Below, piece by piece: positions 1 through 9,885 of a stretch of 64,000 nt of DNA. The position numbers and the translations under genes were made by a program. Source of the stretch: Winogradskyella schleiferi (GTDB taxonomy: Bacteria > Bacteroidota > Bacteroidia > Flavobacteriales > Flavobacteriaceae). The notes beneath the pieces are model-generated. The model was not told the DNA's origin and did no database searches. It was given only the letters and a program-made list of their open reading frames with translations. Every line of letters starts with the position of its first letter. Position 1 is the first letter of the stretch. Where the stretch lies: contig NZ_CP053351.1 in the NCBI RefSeq assembly GCF_013394655.1, positions 1,116,001 through 1,180,000 on the forward strand, given 5' to 3'.

Positions 1-3000
1 CTGACGAGTTTAGATTTAAGTACTATCAATTCGGTTGTTTGTCCAGATCCACAAACGGATCCGATAACGGTTTGTCAAGATATGGCAACAATTGATGTAT
101 CCAGAAATCAGTTGTCCTCTTTGGTTGTTAATAATGGCTATAACGAATTGTTTTCAATTTTTAATGCCTCTGACAATCCAGGTTTATTCTGTATTCAAAT
201 TGATAATGGTTATACACCTTCGGGATGGATTAAGGATGATTGGACCTATTTCAGCGAGAATACCTGTGAAGATATTTACACTTATGTTCCTGACGATAAT
301 TTTGAGCAAGCTTTGATTAACGATGGGCATGATGATATTTTAGATAATTTGGTTTTAACAGAAAATATAGATGTGCTCAAAAGTTTGGATGTTTCAAATG
401 AATCTATTTCCAGTTTAGTGGGAATTGAAGATTTTTCAGCTTTGGAGATTTTGGATTGTAGTACAAATTCCATTGAGAATTTAGACGTTTCCAGCAACAC
501 CGAACTAATCCAAATAGATGTTACTAATAACAATTTAATAGTTTTGGATTTAAGCACAAATACAGCGGTTACGACAATTTATTGTGCAAGTAATATGATT
601 GAGCATCTAGATTTAAGCACAAATTTAGCACTGACTACACTCAATTGTTCCAATAACAACTTAACCAATTTGGACGTCAGTACTATTTCGTTGCTGAATA
701 ATTTTGATTGTTCATTCAACCAAATGGAAAGTTTGAATCTTGTCAGTAATAACGCATTGGTAAGTGTATTGTGTAACGATAATAACTTGTTTGCCTTAAA
801 TATTAACAACGGGAACAATACCTCAATTACCACGTTCAATGCCACAAATAATAACAATCTGTTCTGTATTCAAGTTGATGATGAAGCTTTTCCGGATACT
901 GCAGGTTGGCAAAAAGATATGGGAGCATCCTACAATGTCGCTTGTGGTACTTATATTCCAGATGATAATTTTGAACAAGAATTAATTGATATAGGAATTG
1001 ATTCTGACGGCATTTTAAACAACTTTGTGGCGACTACAGATATTAATTCTGTGTTAGCATTAGATATTTCAAATCTCGCCATAGCTGACTTAACCGGAAT
1101 ACAAGATTTTGAAGATTTAATTGACTTAAATATTTCATATAATATATTAACAAATATAGATTTAAGTAATAATACAGACTTAGAAATTTTAGATTGCTCA
1201 AATAATGAAATCACGGATTTAGACCTTACCTTAAATGCCGCGTTAACCTCGTTGTTATGCAACGACAATAGCTTATTAACCATTAATATTGAAAATGGAA
1301 ACAATGGTGCACTGACGACGTTTAATGCTACAAATAATCCCAATTTATATTGTATAAATGTGGATGACGCTATTGTTGGGAGTATTCCTGGGAGTTGGCA
1401 AAAAGATGATTTTGCAGCCTATAATGGCGATTGTGATACGAATCGTGTAACGGCAATTCCAGATGGGTTTTTTGAACAAAGTTTAATTGACTTTGGCTTT
1501 GATGATGTTTTGGATGGCGAAGTAAAGACTGCTAACATTGAACATATCCAGAATTTGGATGTTAGTGACAAAAGTATTTCAGACTTAACAGGAATTCAAG
1601 ATTTTAAATCATTGGTGGAATTCGATTGTAGTGGTAATTTCCTGAATACATTGGATGTGAGCGATATGTTGTTTTTAGAACGTTTGAATTGTAGTTCAAA
1701 TTATCTACTCACAAATGATATTAACGATGAAGCTGGTTTATTCAATACAACAGGTACTATAAGTTTGAAAGCATTGTACTGCGCTGGTAACAATTTGAAT
1801 AATTTGGATATATCCCAAAACACCAATCTCGAAATATTGGATTGTGCGGATAATAATATTTCAGACCTAAATGTCAATAACAATGCATTGTTAAGAGTTT
1901 TATATGCATCTAATAATAATATGACCATTTTAGATTTAAGCAGCAATACAGCATTGGAAGATGTGAATTGCGATAGTAATCAAATTAGCGATTTAACAAC
2001 ATTAGAAACAATAAATACGACGCTAATCAATTTAAGCTGTGCTAATAATGACATCATAAATTTATCTGTAAATAATTATCAAGCATTGGAAGCGCTAAAC
2101 GTATCGTCAAATGAATTGACACAGCTCAATGTTGACGATAATGCCGAACTTGTCTTTTTATCAATTACAAATAATCAAATATCAGAAATAACGTTTTTAA
2201 ACAATGGCAATTTAGTTGAGGTTTTGGCATCTCAAAACAGTTTGCAAACACTCGACCTATCTGCGAATACGCTTTTAGAATTTTTGAACTGTGATTTCAA
2301 TGAACTAACGGCATTGGATTTAGTTTCAAATCCATCACTCGAATCATTATCCTGTTCAAACAATCAACTGACTGAACTGGATTTACTCAACAATGGAAAT
2401 TTGATTGCAGTTGATTTTAGTTCAAATATGATATCGAGCGTCATTTTACCGAATAATTTGGAGTTTTTAAAACGACTAGATGCCAGCAACAACCAAATTG
2501 AAAACGATATGGATTTAACTGTTATGGCGATTTCGGCCTGCGTTTTTCAACCCAATCAAACAGAGTTTTGTCCAGAAATAATTTCCATAAACGTGTCTAA
2601 CAATCTATTGAGTTTTGTTAATATCCAAAATGGAATCAATACAGAAATAGCAAGCTTTAACGCCTCTGGAAATCCAAATTTGGAATGTATTCAGGTTGAT
2701 GATGCAGATAATGTCAATGCGAGTTGGATTAAGGATGAAGCCACAACGTATAGCGAAGATTGCAATTTTGGAGAAACTTATGTGCCAGACGATAATTTCG
2801 AGCAAGCACTCATCGATTTAGGCTACGATTCTGGGCCTTTAAACGATTATGTCTTAACTGCCAACATAGTTGATCTTGCAAGTTTGGAAGTCAATGGTAA
2901 TGCTATTATAGACCTCACAGGCATTGAAGATTTTGCCGCTTTACAAACCTTGTATTGCTCTAACAATGCTATAGTTGAATTGGATTTAAGCTCAAATTCC

Positions 3001-4983
3001 AATCTATTGGAAGTTGATTGTTCAGATAATTTATTAACCGATTTAGACCTCACAAATAACATCGCTTTGCTAACGCTTAATTGTTCTTTTAATACAATCA
3101 GCACTTTAGATTTAACGGCAAACACGAATCTTTCAGACTTAAATATTTCAAATAATACATTGACGTCGTTTTTACCAAGTGACCTTTTGTCCTTACAGGT
3201 TTTTAATTGTAACAACAATTCAATAGTAACACTCGATTTTCAACAAAATCAGAATTTAACTAGTATAAGTTGCGAATCGAATCTATTGGAAACACTCAAT
3301 ATTAAAAACGGTCAAAACGCAGTTTTAACGAATTTGAATGCCATTAACAATCCTAATTTATTATGTATTGAAACTGATAATGGCACAGTACCAACTGGTG
3401 CCACTTGGAACATAGATGCCACAGCCCAATTTGCCGTTAACTGTTTCTTTGGGGAAACTTATGTCCCAGATGATAATTTTGAGCAAGCTTTAATTGACAT
3501 AGGATATGATTCAGGGCCTTTAAACGATTATGTATTTACGGAAAATATTGAAGAGATTACCTTTTTAAATGTGAGTGGTCGTGAAATTTCAGATGTCACA
3601 GGTTTAGAAGCGTTTGTGGCTTTAACAACTTTGAATGTTGAAGACAATACGATTTCAAATGTAGATTTAGGCAATAATCTATCATTGGTAAATTTAGATG
3701 TTTCAGATAATTTGCTTGATATTTTAGAAATTTCATTGCTGACCAACTTAACCAAATTGGATGTGTCCAACAATAGCTTGTCTCAGATAAATTTCGATAC
3801 CAATTTAAGTCTCGATGATATAAATGTGTCCAATAACTCAATTATAAATTTAAACGTAAGCGGATTGGTAAATTTAGAAGAGCTAAACTGTGCTGGAAAT
3901 CAATTGTCAAGTTTAAATGTCACTCAAAACCCGAATCTAACTTTATTATTCTGTCAATCAAATTTGTTATTTGCAGATCAACTCAATATTCAAAATGGTA
4001 ATAATGAGAATTTAGGATTGTTTAATGCCATTAATAATCCAAGTTTGGGATGTATTTTAGTTGATAATCCTATTGCAGTCATAGAAAATGTAGATGGTAT
4101 TTACGACAATTGGATAAAAGATGATTCGGCTTCGTATCAAAGTATATGCGAAGATGCCGATAATGATGGTGTTCCAAACACAGATGACCTTTGTCCTAAT
4201 ACAGATTTCGGTGCTGCTGTGGATTTATTTGGATGCGCCATTCCAGATTTGCAAAATGACAACTTCACGGTTTTAATTACAGGGGAAACTTGCTTAAATA
4301 GTAATAACGGTAAAATTACCATAACGGCTCAAGAAATTTATAATTATACCGCGACACTAATCGGCGAAGATATTCTTGACGGCACAGGCGAGGTTTTTTA
4401 TCAAGAATACAACTTCACCAATGATGTTGACATTTTCAATCTTTTGGCTGACACGTATGAACTGTGTATTACCATCGAAGAATGGCCAGATTACCAAAGT
4501 TGTTATACCATAGTAATTACCGAACCGAATCCACTAAGTGTTTTTGCAAGCCGACCTGCTTCAGGTAGTGATATAACCTTAGATATGTCTGGCAGTACTA
4601 TCTATTATATTCAGTTTAACGATGATTCATTTACCACGCATAATTCAACATTTTCACTTCAGCTTCAACAAGGTATAAATCAGTTGAAAGTGAGTACGGA
4701 TTTAGACTGTCAAGGGGTTTTTGAAGAGCAAATTATTAAAGCTGATGAACCGCTGTTGTTTCCAAACCCTTTTAAAAATGAACTGAACATTTACGATGGC
4801 AACGCAGGAGATGAGGTCACAGTAAAAATGTATTCCACGTTTGGACAGTTAGTTTTGACCAAAACATTTATAAATCAAGGTGTTTATAATGCAATTGATA
4901 CAGAACATTTAGCCACTGGTATATATCTTATGTCTATACAGACCAAAAGCGAGACATCAACTTTTAAAATTGTAAAAAAATGA
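1..4983 (+). CDS. Leucine-rich-repeat T9SS surface protein (5' end outside window)
   Basis: The frame is open from base 1, so the gene starts upstream of the window and the ATG at 82 is only an internal Met. The protein is built of LRRs of the LxxLDxSxNxxLxxLxC type, common in flavobacterial cell-surface proteins. Five modules each begin with a Y(V/I)PDDNFEQALID-like linker (nt about 280, 950, 1453, 2777 and 3459) and end with an NPNLxCIxVDD segment followed by SWxKD. After the LRRs comes a calcium-binding thrombospondin type 3-like stretch rich in D-x-D-x-DGV (nt about 4150-4210), then a beta-rich region, and finally a type A T9SS sorting domain (FPNPF ... ATGIYLMSI ... FKIVKK). It should therefore be exported by T9SS and anchored or released at the surface, probably as an adhesin or binding protein; the ligand is unknown. 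The stop overlaps the next gene's start (ATGA). Confidence 0.9.
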   Translation: MTSLDLSTINSVVCPDPQTDPITVCQDMATIDVSRNQLSSLVVNNGYNELFSIFNASDNPGLFCIQIDNGYTPSGWIKDDWTYFSENTCEDIYTYVPDDNFEQALINDGHDDILDNLVLTENIDVLKSLDVSNESISSLVGIEDFSALEILDCSTNSIENLDVSSNTELIQIDVTNNNLIVLDLSTNTAVTTIYCASNMIEHLDLSTNLALTTLNCSNNNLTNLDVSTISLLNNFDCSFNQMESLNLVSNNALVSVLCNDNNLFALNINNGNNTSITTFNATNNNNLFCIQVDDEAFPDTAGWQKDMGASYNVACGTYIPDDNFEQELIDIGIDSDGILNNFVATTDINSVLALDISNLAIADLTGIQDFEDLIDLNISYNILTNIDLSNNTDLEILDCSNNEITDLDLTLNAALTSLLCNDNSLLTINIENGNNGALTTFNATNNPNLYCINVDDAIVGSIPGSWQKDDFAAYNGDCDTNRVTAIPDGFFEQSLIDFGFDDVLDGEVKTANIEHIQNLDVSDKSISDLTGIQDFKSLVEFDCSGNFLNTLDVSDMLFLERLNCSSNYLLTNDINDEAGLFNTTGTISLKALYCAGNNLNNLDISQNTNLEILDCADNNISDLNVNNNALLRVLYASNNNMTILDLSSNTALEDVNCDSNQISDLTTLETINTTLINLSCANNDIINLSVNNYQALEALNVSSNELTQLNVDDNAELVFLSITNNQISEITFLNNGNLVEVLASQNSLQTLDLSANTLLEFLNCDFNELTALDLVSNPSLESLSCSNNQLTELDLLNNGNLIAVDFSSNMISSVILPNNLEFLKRLDASNNQIENDMDLTVMAISACVFQPNQTEFCPEIISINVSNNLLSFVNIQNGINTEIASFNASGNPNLECIQVDDADNVNASWIKDEATTYSEDCNFGETYVPDDNFEQALIDLGYDSGPLNDYVLTANIVDLASLEVNGNAIIDLTGIEDFAALQTLYCSNNAIVELDLSSNSNLLEVDCSDNLLTDLDLTNNIALLTLNCSFNTISTLDLTANTNLSDLNISNNTLTSFLPSDLLSLQVFNCNNNSIVTLDFQQNQNLTSISCESNLLETLNIKNGQNAVLTNLNAINNPNLLCIETDNGTVPTGATWNIDATAQFAVNCFFGETYVPDDNFEQALIDIGYDSGPLNDYVFTENIEEITFLNVSGREISDVTGLEAFVALTTLNVEDNTISNVDLGNNLSLVNLDVSDNLLDILEISLLTNLTKLDVSNNSLSQINFDTNLSLDDINVSNNSIINLNVSGLVNLEELNCAGNQLSSLNVTQNPNLTLLFCQSNLLFADQLNIQNGNNENLGLFNAINNPSLGCILVDNPIAVIENVDGIYDNWIKDDSASYQSICEDADNDGVPNTDDLCPNTDFGAAVDLFGCAIPDLQNDNFTVLITGETCLNSNNGKITITAQEIYNYTATLIGEDILDGTGEVFYQEYNFTNDVDIFNLLADTYELCITIEEWPDYQSCYTIVITEPNPLSVFASRPASGSDITLDMSGSTIYYIQFNDDSFTTHNSTFSLQLQQGINQLKVSTDLDCQGVFEEQIIKADEPLLFPNPFKNELNIYDGNAGDEVTVKMYSTFGQLVLTKTFINQGVYNAIDTEHLATGIYLMSIQTKSETSTFKIVKK

Positions 4984-5678
4984 AAAAAGTAGTTACCATA
5001 TTATGCGCTGTAGTTGTTTTGTTCGGATGCAGTAATACAACCGATGATGGTTTCAATAACATAAACGGCCCACAAGATTCGCCAACTGGAGTAACATTGG
5101 TTTTTCCTTCCGATGACACGCTATGTAATGAAGGCACGAACTTAACACCAACGGAAAGTACCGTTTATTTTGAATGGCAGCCCAATGATAATGCAGAAAC
5201 TTATACATTGAGCATAGAAAACTTGTCTACAGGAACTATCGAACAGTATGACACCTTAGATTTTATATTTCCTGTAACCATAGACCGAGCGGAAGCTTAT
5301 AGATGGTTTGTAAACTATGAATTACAAGGAGAAATTAAAGAAAGTGCTATCTGGAATTTTTATAACGCTGGTCCAGGCGTACAGACGTATGCACCTTTTC
5401 CCGCAGAAATAATTTCGCCAAGTATGGCGCAGACATTAAATTCTACAACTTCTGTAACCTTAGAATGGAGTGGAAGCGATGTTGATAACGACATTGTGAG
5501 TTATGATGTTTATTTCGGGACTGAAATTCACCCAAGTATAACTGCAAGTGATATTTCTGCCAATCAATTCACAGTTTCAGTTGCTTCTGGTACTATTTAT
5601 TACTGGAATATTATAACAAAGGATGCTGAAGGAAATACATCGGAATCTGGAGTGCATCAATTTAGTGTATTGGACTAA
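4980..5678 (+). CDS. Lipoprotein with fibronectin type III-like domains
   Basis: This is a 232-residue protein with a signal peptide and lipobox ending LFGC (lipidated Cys17), so it is predicted to be an outer-membrane or periplasmic lipoprotein. The mature part has two beta-sandwich segments (about 45-130 and 140-232). The second carries the FN3-like pattern VTLEWSGSDVDNDIVSYDVYFG ... YYWNIITKD ... GVHQFSV. The start ATG overlaps the stop of the LRR adhesin by four bases (ATGA), so translation is coupled and the two products probably act together, with this one perhaps as a surface anchor or partner. FN3-like lipoproteins next to T9SS cargo are frequent in flavobacteria; no enzymatic motif is visible. 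Confidence 0.75.
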   Translation: MKKVVTILCAVVVLFGCSNTTDDGFNNINGPQDSPTGVTLVFPSDDTLCNEGTNLTPTESTVYFEWQPNDNAETYTLSIENLSTGTIEQYDTLDFIFPVTIDRAEAYRWFVNYELQGEIKESAIWNFYNAGPGVQTYAPFPAEIISPSMAQTLNSTTSVTLEWSGSDVDNDIVSYDVYFGTEIHPSITASDISANQFTVSVASGTIYYWNIITKDAEGNTSESGVHQFSVLD

Positions 5679-5764
5679 ATTAGCATAATTGCCCTATTTT
5701 TGTGCACTTATCAATATAAAATAAAGTGATTAGTTGTTAGGAAAAATTAAAACATAAGATTTTT

Positions 5765-6004
5765 TTGCCACGAATGCACGAATTTTACTTCGTAAAGGTG
5801 TTACTATACTGCTATGGACTGAAAGTCCATGGGTTTGTGAAATAGATAGTCAAAAATTTACTGCCCTACTTAAAAGAACGAGTGAATTTCGTGATAATTC
5901 GTGAGATTTTTGGCGAAATTTTTAGAGTTTAAGCGAAAGCAATAACTACTCAATAATGCATCAGAAATTATTTAATTACCACGAATTCTTTTCCCTTCGG
6001 GAAA
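5765..6004 (+). repeat. Dispersed structured intergenic element, copy A
   Basis: The 366-base gap between two convergent genes holds this element of about 240 bases. It shares ordered blocks with a second copy at 51471-51728: TTGCCACGAAT at the left end, a short hairpin, a TTTGTGA-GATAGTC block, GCGAAATT, a GCGAAA-GCA-TAAC block, and ATTACCACGAATTC followed by a terminal hairpin. Hairpin 1 is ATGGACT-gaa-AGTCCAT (5814-5830). The terminal hairpin is TTTCCC-TTC-GGGAAA (5990-6004). An inverted version of the left-end motif (TTCGTGATAATTCGTG) lies in the middle. No open frame is present. It could be a miniature non-autonomous element or a structured RNA; its function is unknown. Confidence 0.7.
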
Positions 6005-6044
6005 TTGCAATAATAAAACGCTTTCGATTTTTATAGCAGTCATC

Positions 6045-7928
6045 TTAAAGCGTTAAAATAAATTCCTGTAAAGAATCTTCAGTAGATAAATCAAGTTTTT
6101 TACGAAGTCTGTATCGTGCTTTTTTAATCCCATCGTTTGAAATATTCAAAATATTGGCGATTTCTTTTGAAGATAGATTCATTTTTAAAAGGGACATCAA
6201 GCGCAAATCATTTGAGGTGATTTTAGGAAATTGCTCTTGTGCTTTTGAATTAAACCCTTTATGGACTTCTTCAAAATACCGGCTGAAATTTTCCCAGTTA
6301 TTATCATCCTGTAAATCAAAATTAATGGTTTGTATGAGCATCTGGTAACCTGGATCGGCATTGGTTTCCTTTTTAAATACCTTGGCTTTTTGTTTAATAT
6401 CGTTAAGGACTTCATTCTTTTTGGCGAGATGTAAGGCGTGTGTGGTAAGTTCTTTGGTTTTATATTCCAGTTCGGCTTCGGCTTTTTCCTTATCTAGTTT
6501 GTTGCGCTTATTTTTTTGATAAAATGCGTAGCTAGCAATTAGTGCAAGCAGTAACCCGAATCCTAAAAGTAAACGATGTAGGTTGTTGACTTTGCCTCTT
6601 ACATTTAAAAGCTCAATTTCATTTTTTTGAATCTGTATTTGCTGTTCCTTCTTTTCGGTTTCATAAATCGTTTTTAATTCTTCAATTTGTTGCGTTTTTT
6701 TATTTGAAAATAAACTGTCCTTAAGTTTATGTGATGCTTTTAAGTAATCATTGGCCGTTTCATAGTCGTTCATGGTTTCTAATATTTCAGAGCGATACTT
6801 ATATAGATTTTGTAAATGAGGTAATGCACCACTTTCTTTTGTGAGCGTTATGGCTTGATTGTTTTTATTTAAGGCTGCTGATAAATTATTAGAGTGGTAA
6901 TCAATCTTAGATAAACCATCATAAGCACTAGCCAAGCTTAATTGCAAATTTTCCTCTTCAGCCAAGGATTTGGCAGATAATAATAATTCTTCTGCCTTTG
7001 CGAAGTTTTTGTTTAGTATTTCCAGTTCTGCTAAATTGTGCATCACATTGGACAACGACAACTTATCTTCAACCGTTTCAGAGTTGGAAATTGCCTTGTT
7101 AAAAGCTGTCCTCGCTTTGTTGTAATCCTTTAAATTTTGATAGGAAATACCTAAGGAATTATAAGCGTACGCTAAATACATTTTTTCATCTAATCTTTTA
7201 TAGATTTCAATGGCTTGCTTGTAATATGAAATGGAATTATCATGGTTTTCCAACCCAGATTCAATGTCTCCAATTTGTTTTATGACATCGGCTTTTCTGG
7301 ATTCATGATTTATTTTTTCGAAACATTTTAAAGCTTTCAATGCCTCAATCAATGCAATTCTATACTGTCCTTTTTCTATGTATCTGTTGGCAAGTGCATT
7401 GTGTTGCGCGCCGATGAATTTTGTTTTTAAATCGCCTTCTTCTTCATGTTCTTCAATCAAGGTTAAGGTTTCTTTGGTAATGGCTATGGCTTCATCTAAG
7501 TTACCAGTAGATTCTTTGATGCTTGCTAATGAATGGTTTATAAAAATCAGGCCTCTGGTGCTATTGATGTCTTTAAAATATTGTTTCGCTTTATTAAAAT
7601 AGTACAATGCAGAATCATTTTCATTTCTATTACCGTAATAATCCCCAATATGCATATTCCCAGTTGCAATGCCTTTTTTAAAACCTATTTTTTGTGAAAT
7701 TTCCAGTTCTTTTAAAGCGTAGGTTTTGGCTTCCTCTGGTTTTGAAAACATTAGTTTTTCATGAAGCTTAGATAAAATTTTGACCTTTAAGGAATCGTCT
7801 ACAGTCCTGGTTTTAAGTTCAAGTTTCAAACTGTCAATAAGTTTTGTGTTTTGCGCGTTTAAGGCAATTGAAAAAATCAAAATTAATATTAGCCCTAAGT
7901 GTTTCTTATTGTTGAAATTAAAATTCAT
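6045..7928 (-). CDS. TPR-containing membrane-anchored HTH transcriptional regulator
   Basis: This 627-residue protein has an N-terminal signal peptide (cleavage near ALNAQ), then about seven TPR motifs (about 60-380), a short helix, one transmembrane segment (about 452-470, LLLGFGLLLALIASYAFY), a coiled coil (about 475-525), and a C-terminal LuxR/GerE-like helix-turn-helix (about 565-627, LTSNDLRLMSLLKMNLSSKEIANILN). This periplasmic TPR / membrane helix / cytoplasmic HTH design is a known Bacteroidota one-component regulator type; the periplasmic part presumably senses a protein or cell-wall signal. Its target is not visible. It is transcribed alone and converges on the adhesin operon, with the structured repeat between their ends. 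Confidence 0.8.
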   Translation of the reverse strand: MNFNFNNKKHLGLILILIFSIALNAQNTKLIDSLKLELKTRTVDDSLKVKILSKLHEKLMFSKPEEAKTYALKELEISQKIGFKKGIATGNMHIGDYYGNRNENDSALYYFNKAKQYFKDINSTRGLIFINHSLASIKESTGNLDEAIAITKETLTLIEEHEEEGDLKTKFIGAQHNALANRYIEKGQYRIALIEALKALKCFEKINHESRKADVIKQIGDIESGLENHDNSISYYKQAIEIYKRLDEKMYLAYAYNSLGISYQNLKDYNKARTAFNKAISNSETVEDKLSLSNVMHNLAELEILNKNFAKAEELLLSAKSLAEEENLQLSLASAYDGLSKIDYHSNNLSAALNKNNQAITLTKESGALPHLQNLYKYRSEILETMNDYETANDYLKASHKLKDSLFSNKKTQQIEELKTIYETEKKEQQIQIQKNEIELLNVRGKVNNLHRLLLGFGLLLALIASYAFYQKNKRNKLDKEKAEAELEYKTKELTTHALHLAKKNEVLNDIKQKAKVFKKETNADPGYQMLIQTINFDLQDDNNWENFSRYFEEVHKGFNSKAQEQFPKITSNDLRLMSLLKMNLSSKEIANILNISNDGIKKARYRLRKKLDLSTEDSLQEFILTL

Positions 7929-8106
7929 TATGATAAAACTTTGGTTGATGATATAAATATAAGAATTTCGGTAAAGGGTTCAGCATATAAGTACCGGACA
8001 AAAGGCGGACATTCTTGAAATAATGTGTTTTTACAGTAAATTTCAAATGTTAAGAAGAAAATTCAAAAATCATAAATCGTAAATCGTAAATCTCAAAATC
8101 AATTGC

Positions 8107-8114
8107 TATTTTTG
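8107..8114 (+). promoter_or_regulatory. Bacteroidota -7 element of guaA
   Basis: TATTTTTG matches the -7 consensus TAnnTTTG exactly. Only three bases separate it from the guaA ATG at 8118, so the transcript would start at or next to the A of ATG (leaderless). No clear -33 TTG is present. Just upstream (about 8068-8092) are tandem copies of AAATCGTA. Confidence 0.55.
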
Positions 8115-8117
8115 CAC

Positions 8118-9653
8118 ATGCAACACAACAAAGTCCTGATTTTAGATTTCGGATCGCAATACACACAGCTTATTGCGCGCAGAGTTAGAGAGTTAAACAT
8201 CTATTGCGAAATCCATCCCTTCAATAAAATTCCAACAGATTCAGACAGTTTTAAAGCGGTCATTTTATCGGGTAGCCCAAATTCCGTAAGAGGAGAAGAT
8301 GTGCTTCATCCCAATTTAGATGAAATTCGAGGAAAAAAACCAATGCTTGCCGTATGTTACGGCGCACAATATTTGGCACATTTTTCTGGTGGAAAGGTTG
8401 CAGAGTCGAGTACAAGGGAATATGGAAGAGCCAATTTGAGTTTTGTAAAATCTGATGAAGATTTCTTTGAAAACATCCATGAAGGCAGTCAAGTTTGGAT
8501 GAGCCATAGTGATACTATAAAAAAACTACCAACCAATGCTGTGCTTTTAGCAAGTACAAGTGATGTTGAAAATGCAGCCTATAAAATTGAAAACGAGCAA
8601 ACTTTTGCCATTCAATTTCATCCCGAAGTGTACCATACAACTGATGGTGCACAATTATTAAAGAACTTTTTGGTTAAGATTGCTGAGGTAGAACAAGACT
8701 GGACACCACAATCTTTTGTTGAAGAAACCGTTGATGAATTAAAGGCTAAGCTTGGCAATGATAAAGTTGTTCTGGGTTTATCTGGAGGTGTGGATTCCTC
8801 TGTTGCCGCTATGCTATTGCATAAAGCGATTGGTAAAAATCTTTATTGCATTTTTGTAAATAACGGACTTTTACGAAAAAATGAGTTCGAAGATGTCCTC
8901 ACGCAATACGAAGGCATGGGATTGAACGTTAAAGGTGTAGATGCTTCGGCACGCTTTTTGGATGCTTTAAAAGGATTGAGTGATCCTGAGTTGAAAAGAA
9001 AAGCGATAGGTAATGCGTTTATTGAGGTTTTTGACGATGAAGCACATCATATTAAAGACGTGAAATGGTTGGCACAAGGCACCATTTATCCAGATGTGAT
9101 AGAAAGTGTGTCGGCAACTGGTGGTCCAAGTGCCACGATAAAAAGTCATCATAATGTCGGTGGCTTACCAGATTTTATGAAGCTGAAAGTCGTAGAACCA
9201 CTAAAAGCATTATTTAAAGATGAAGTAAGACGGGTTGGTGCTTCCATGAATATGGACAAACAATTATTAGGTCGTCATCCATTCCCAGGACCTGGATTGG
9301 CGATTCGGATTCTTGGCGATATAACAGCTGAGAAAGTACGAATTTTACAAGAGGTCGATTTTGTATTTATCAATAATTTACGTTCATGGAATTTGTACGA
9401 TAAAGTTTGGCAAGCAGGAGCGATGTTATTACCAGTAAATAGTGTCGGAGTGATGGGAGACGAACGAACTTACGAAAAATGTGTAGCTTTACGAGCTGTG
9501 GAAAGTACAGACGGAATGACAGCAGATTGGGTAAATTTACCGTATGAGTTTTTACAAAAAACCTCTAATGAAATAATAAATAAAGTAAAAGGTGTGAATA
9601 GGGTTGTTTATGATATCAGTTCCAAACCACCCGCTACTATTGAATGGGAATAA
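8118..9653 (+). CDS. guaA: GMP synthase (glutamine-hydrolysing)
   Basis: GuaA converts XMP, ATP and glutamine to GMP, the last step of guanine nucleotide synthesis, in the cytoplasm. The N-terminal class I glutamine amidotransferase domain has its nucleophile in AVCYGAQ (Cys80) and the His-Glu pair in QFHPEV (His168, Glu170). The ATP-pyrophosphatase domain has the PP-loop [10 protein letters not shown] (about 220), and the C-terminal dimerisation domain ends with KPPATIEWE, the usual end of GuaA. The length of 511 residues is normal. I place the start at ATG 8118 ([17 protein letters not shown]): the in-frame TTG at 8103 lies upstream of the -7 element and adds residues absent from the family. 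It is transcribed singly. Confidence 0.97.
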   Translation: MQHNKVLILDFGSQYTQLIARRVRELNIYCEIHPFNKIPTDSDSFKAVILSGSPNSVRGEDVLHPNLDEIRGKKPMLAVCYGAQYLAHFSGGKVAESSTREYGRANLSFVKSDEDFFENIHEGSQVWMSHSDTIKKLPTNAVLLASTSDVENAAYKIENEQTFAIQFHPEVYHTTDGAQLLKNFLVKIAEVEQDWTPQSFVEETVDELKAKLGNDKVVLGLSGGVDSSVAAMLLHKAIGKNLYCIFVNNGLLRKNEFEDVLTQYEGMGLNVKGVDASARFLDALKGLSDPELKRKAIGNAFIEVFDDEAHHIKDVKWLAQGTIYPDVIESVSATGGPSATIKSHHNVGGLPDFMKLKVVEPLKALFKDEVRRVGASMNMDKQLLGRHPFPGPGLAIRILGDITAEKVRILQEVDFVFINNLRSWNLYDKVWQAGAMLLPVNSVGVMGDERTYEKCVALRAVESTDGMTADWVNLPYEFLQKTSNEIINKVKGVNRVVYDISSKPPATIEWE

Positions 9654-9654
9654 A

Positions 9655-9861
9655 TTCCTGCGTAAGGAATCTCTTAGTGCCAAAATAAGAGGCTCGGCTA
9701 GCTTCAATATTTAATCAAGTGGTGAAAATAGTTTGCAGTGTTCAGTCACGGTGTTCAGTAAAAAAATAAAAACCTACTGGTCACTGAGCGAAGCCGAAGT
9801 GCAATCGCAGTTAACAATAAAAATAGAAAAGTGAATCTAGTCACTGAGTGTAGTCGAAGTG
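9655..9861 (+). repeat. Cluster of small palindromic intergenic repeats after guaA
   Basis: Two short hairpins follow the guaA stop directly: ATTCCT-gcgta-AGGAAT (about 9655-9671) and CTCTTA-gtgccaaaa-TAAGAG. Two diverged copies of a 21-base imperfect palindrome beginning TCACTGAG and ending CGAAGTG then lie at 9781-9801 and 9841-9861, exactly 60 bases apart. I recognise the TCACTGAGCGnAGnCGAAGTG motif as a dispersed intergenic repeat seen widely in flavobacterial genomes. The second copy contains a GTG (9859) in frame with the next gene, which gives a false upstream start. Confidence 0.6.
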
Positions 9862-9885
9862 CCTAATTACAGTAATATATTATAC

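Noticed and set aside
4147..4322. Several minus-strand open frames of 60-130 codons inside the LRR gene
   Set aside because: They mirror the LRR repeats on the opposite strand (rich in Leu, Ser and Lys) and have no start context; they are shadows of the repeat composition.
5694..5701. TATTTTTG just after the FN3-like lipoprotein, looking like a promoter
   Set aside because: It faces a region with only the dispersed element and a convergent gene; no plus-strand gene follows, so it is probably a chance match in AT-rich DNA.
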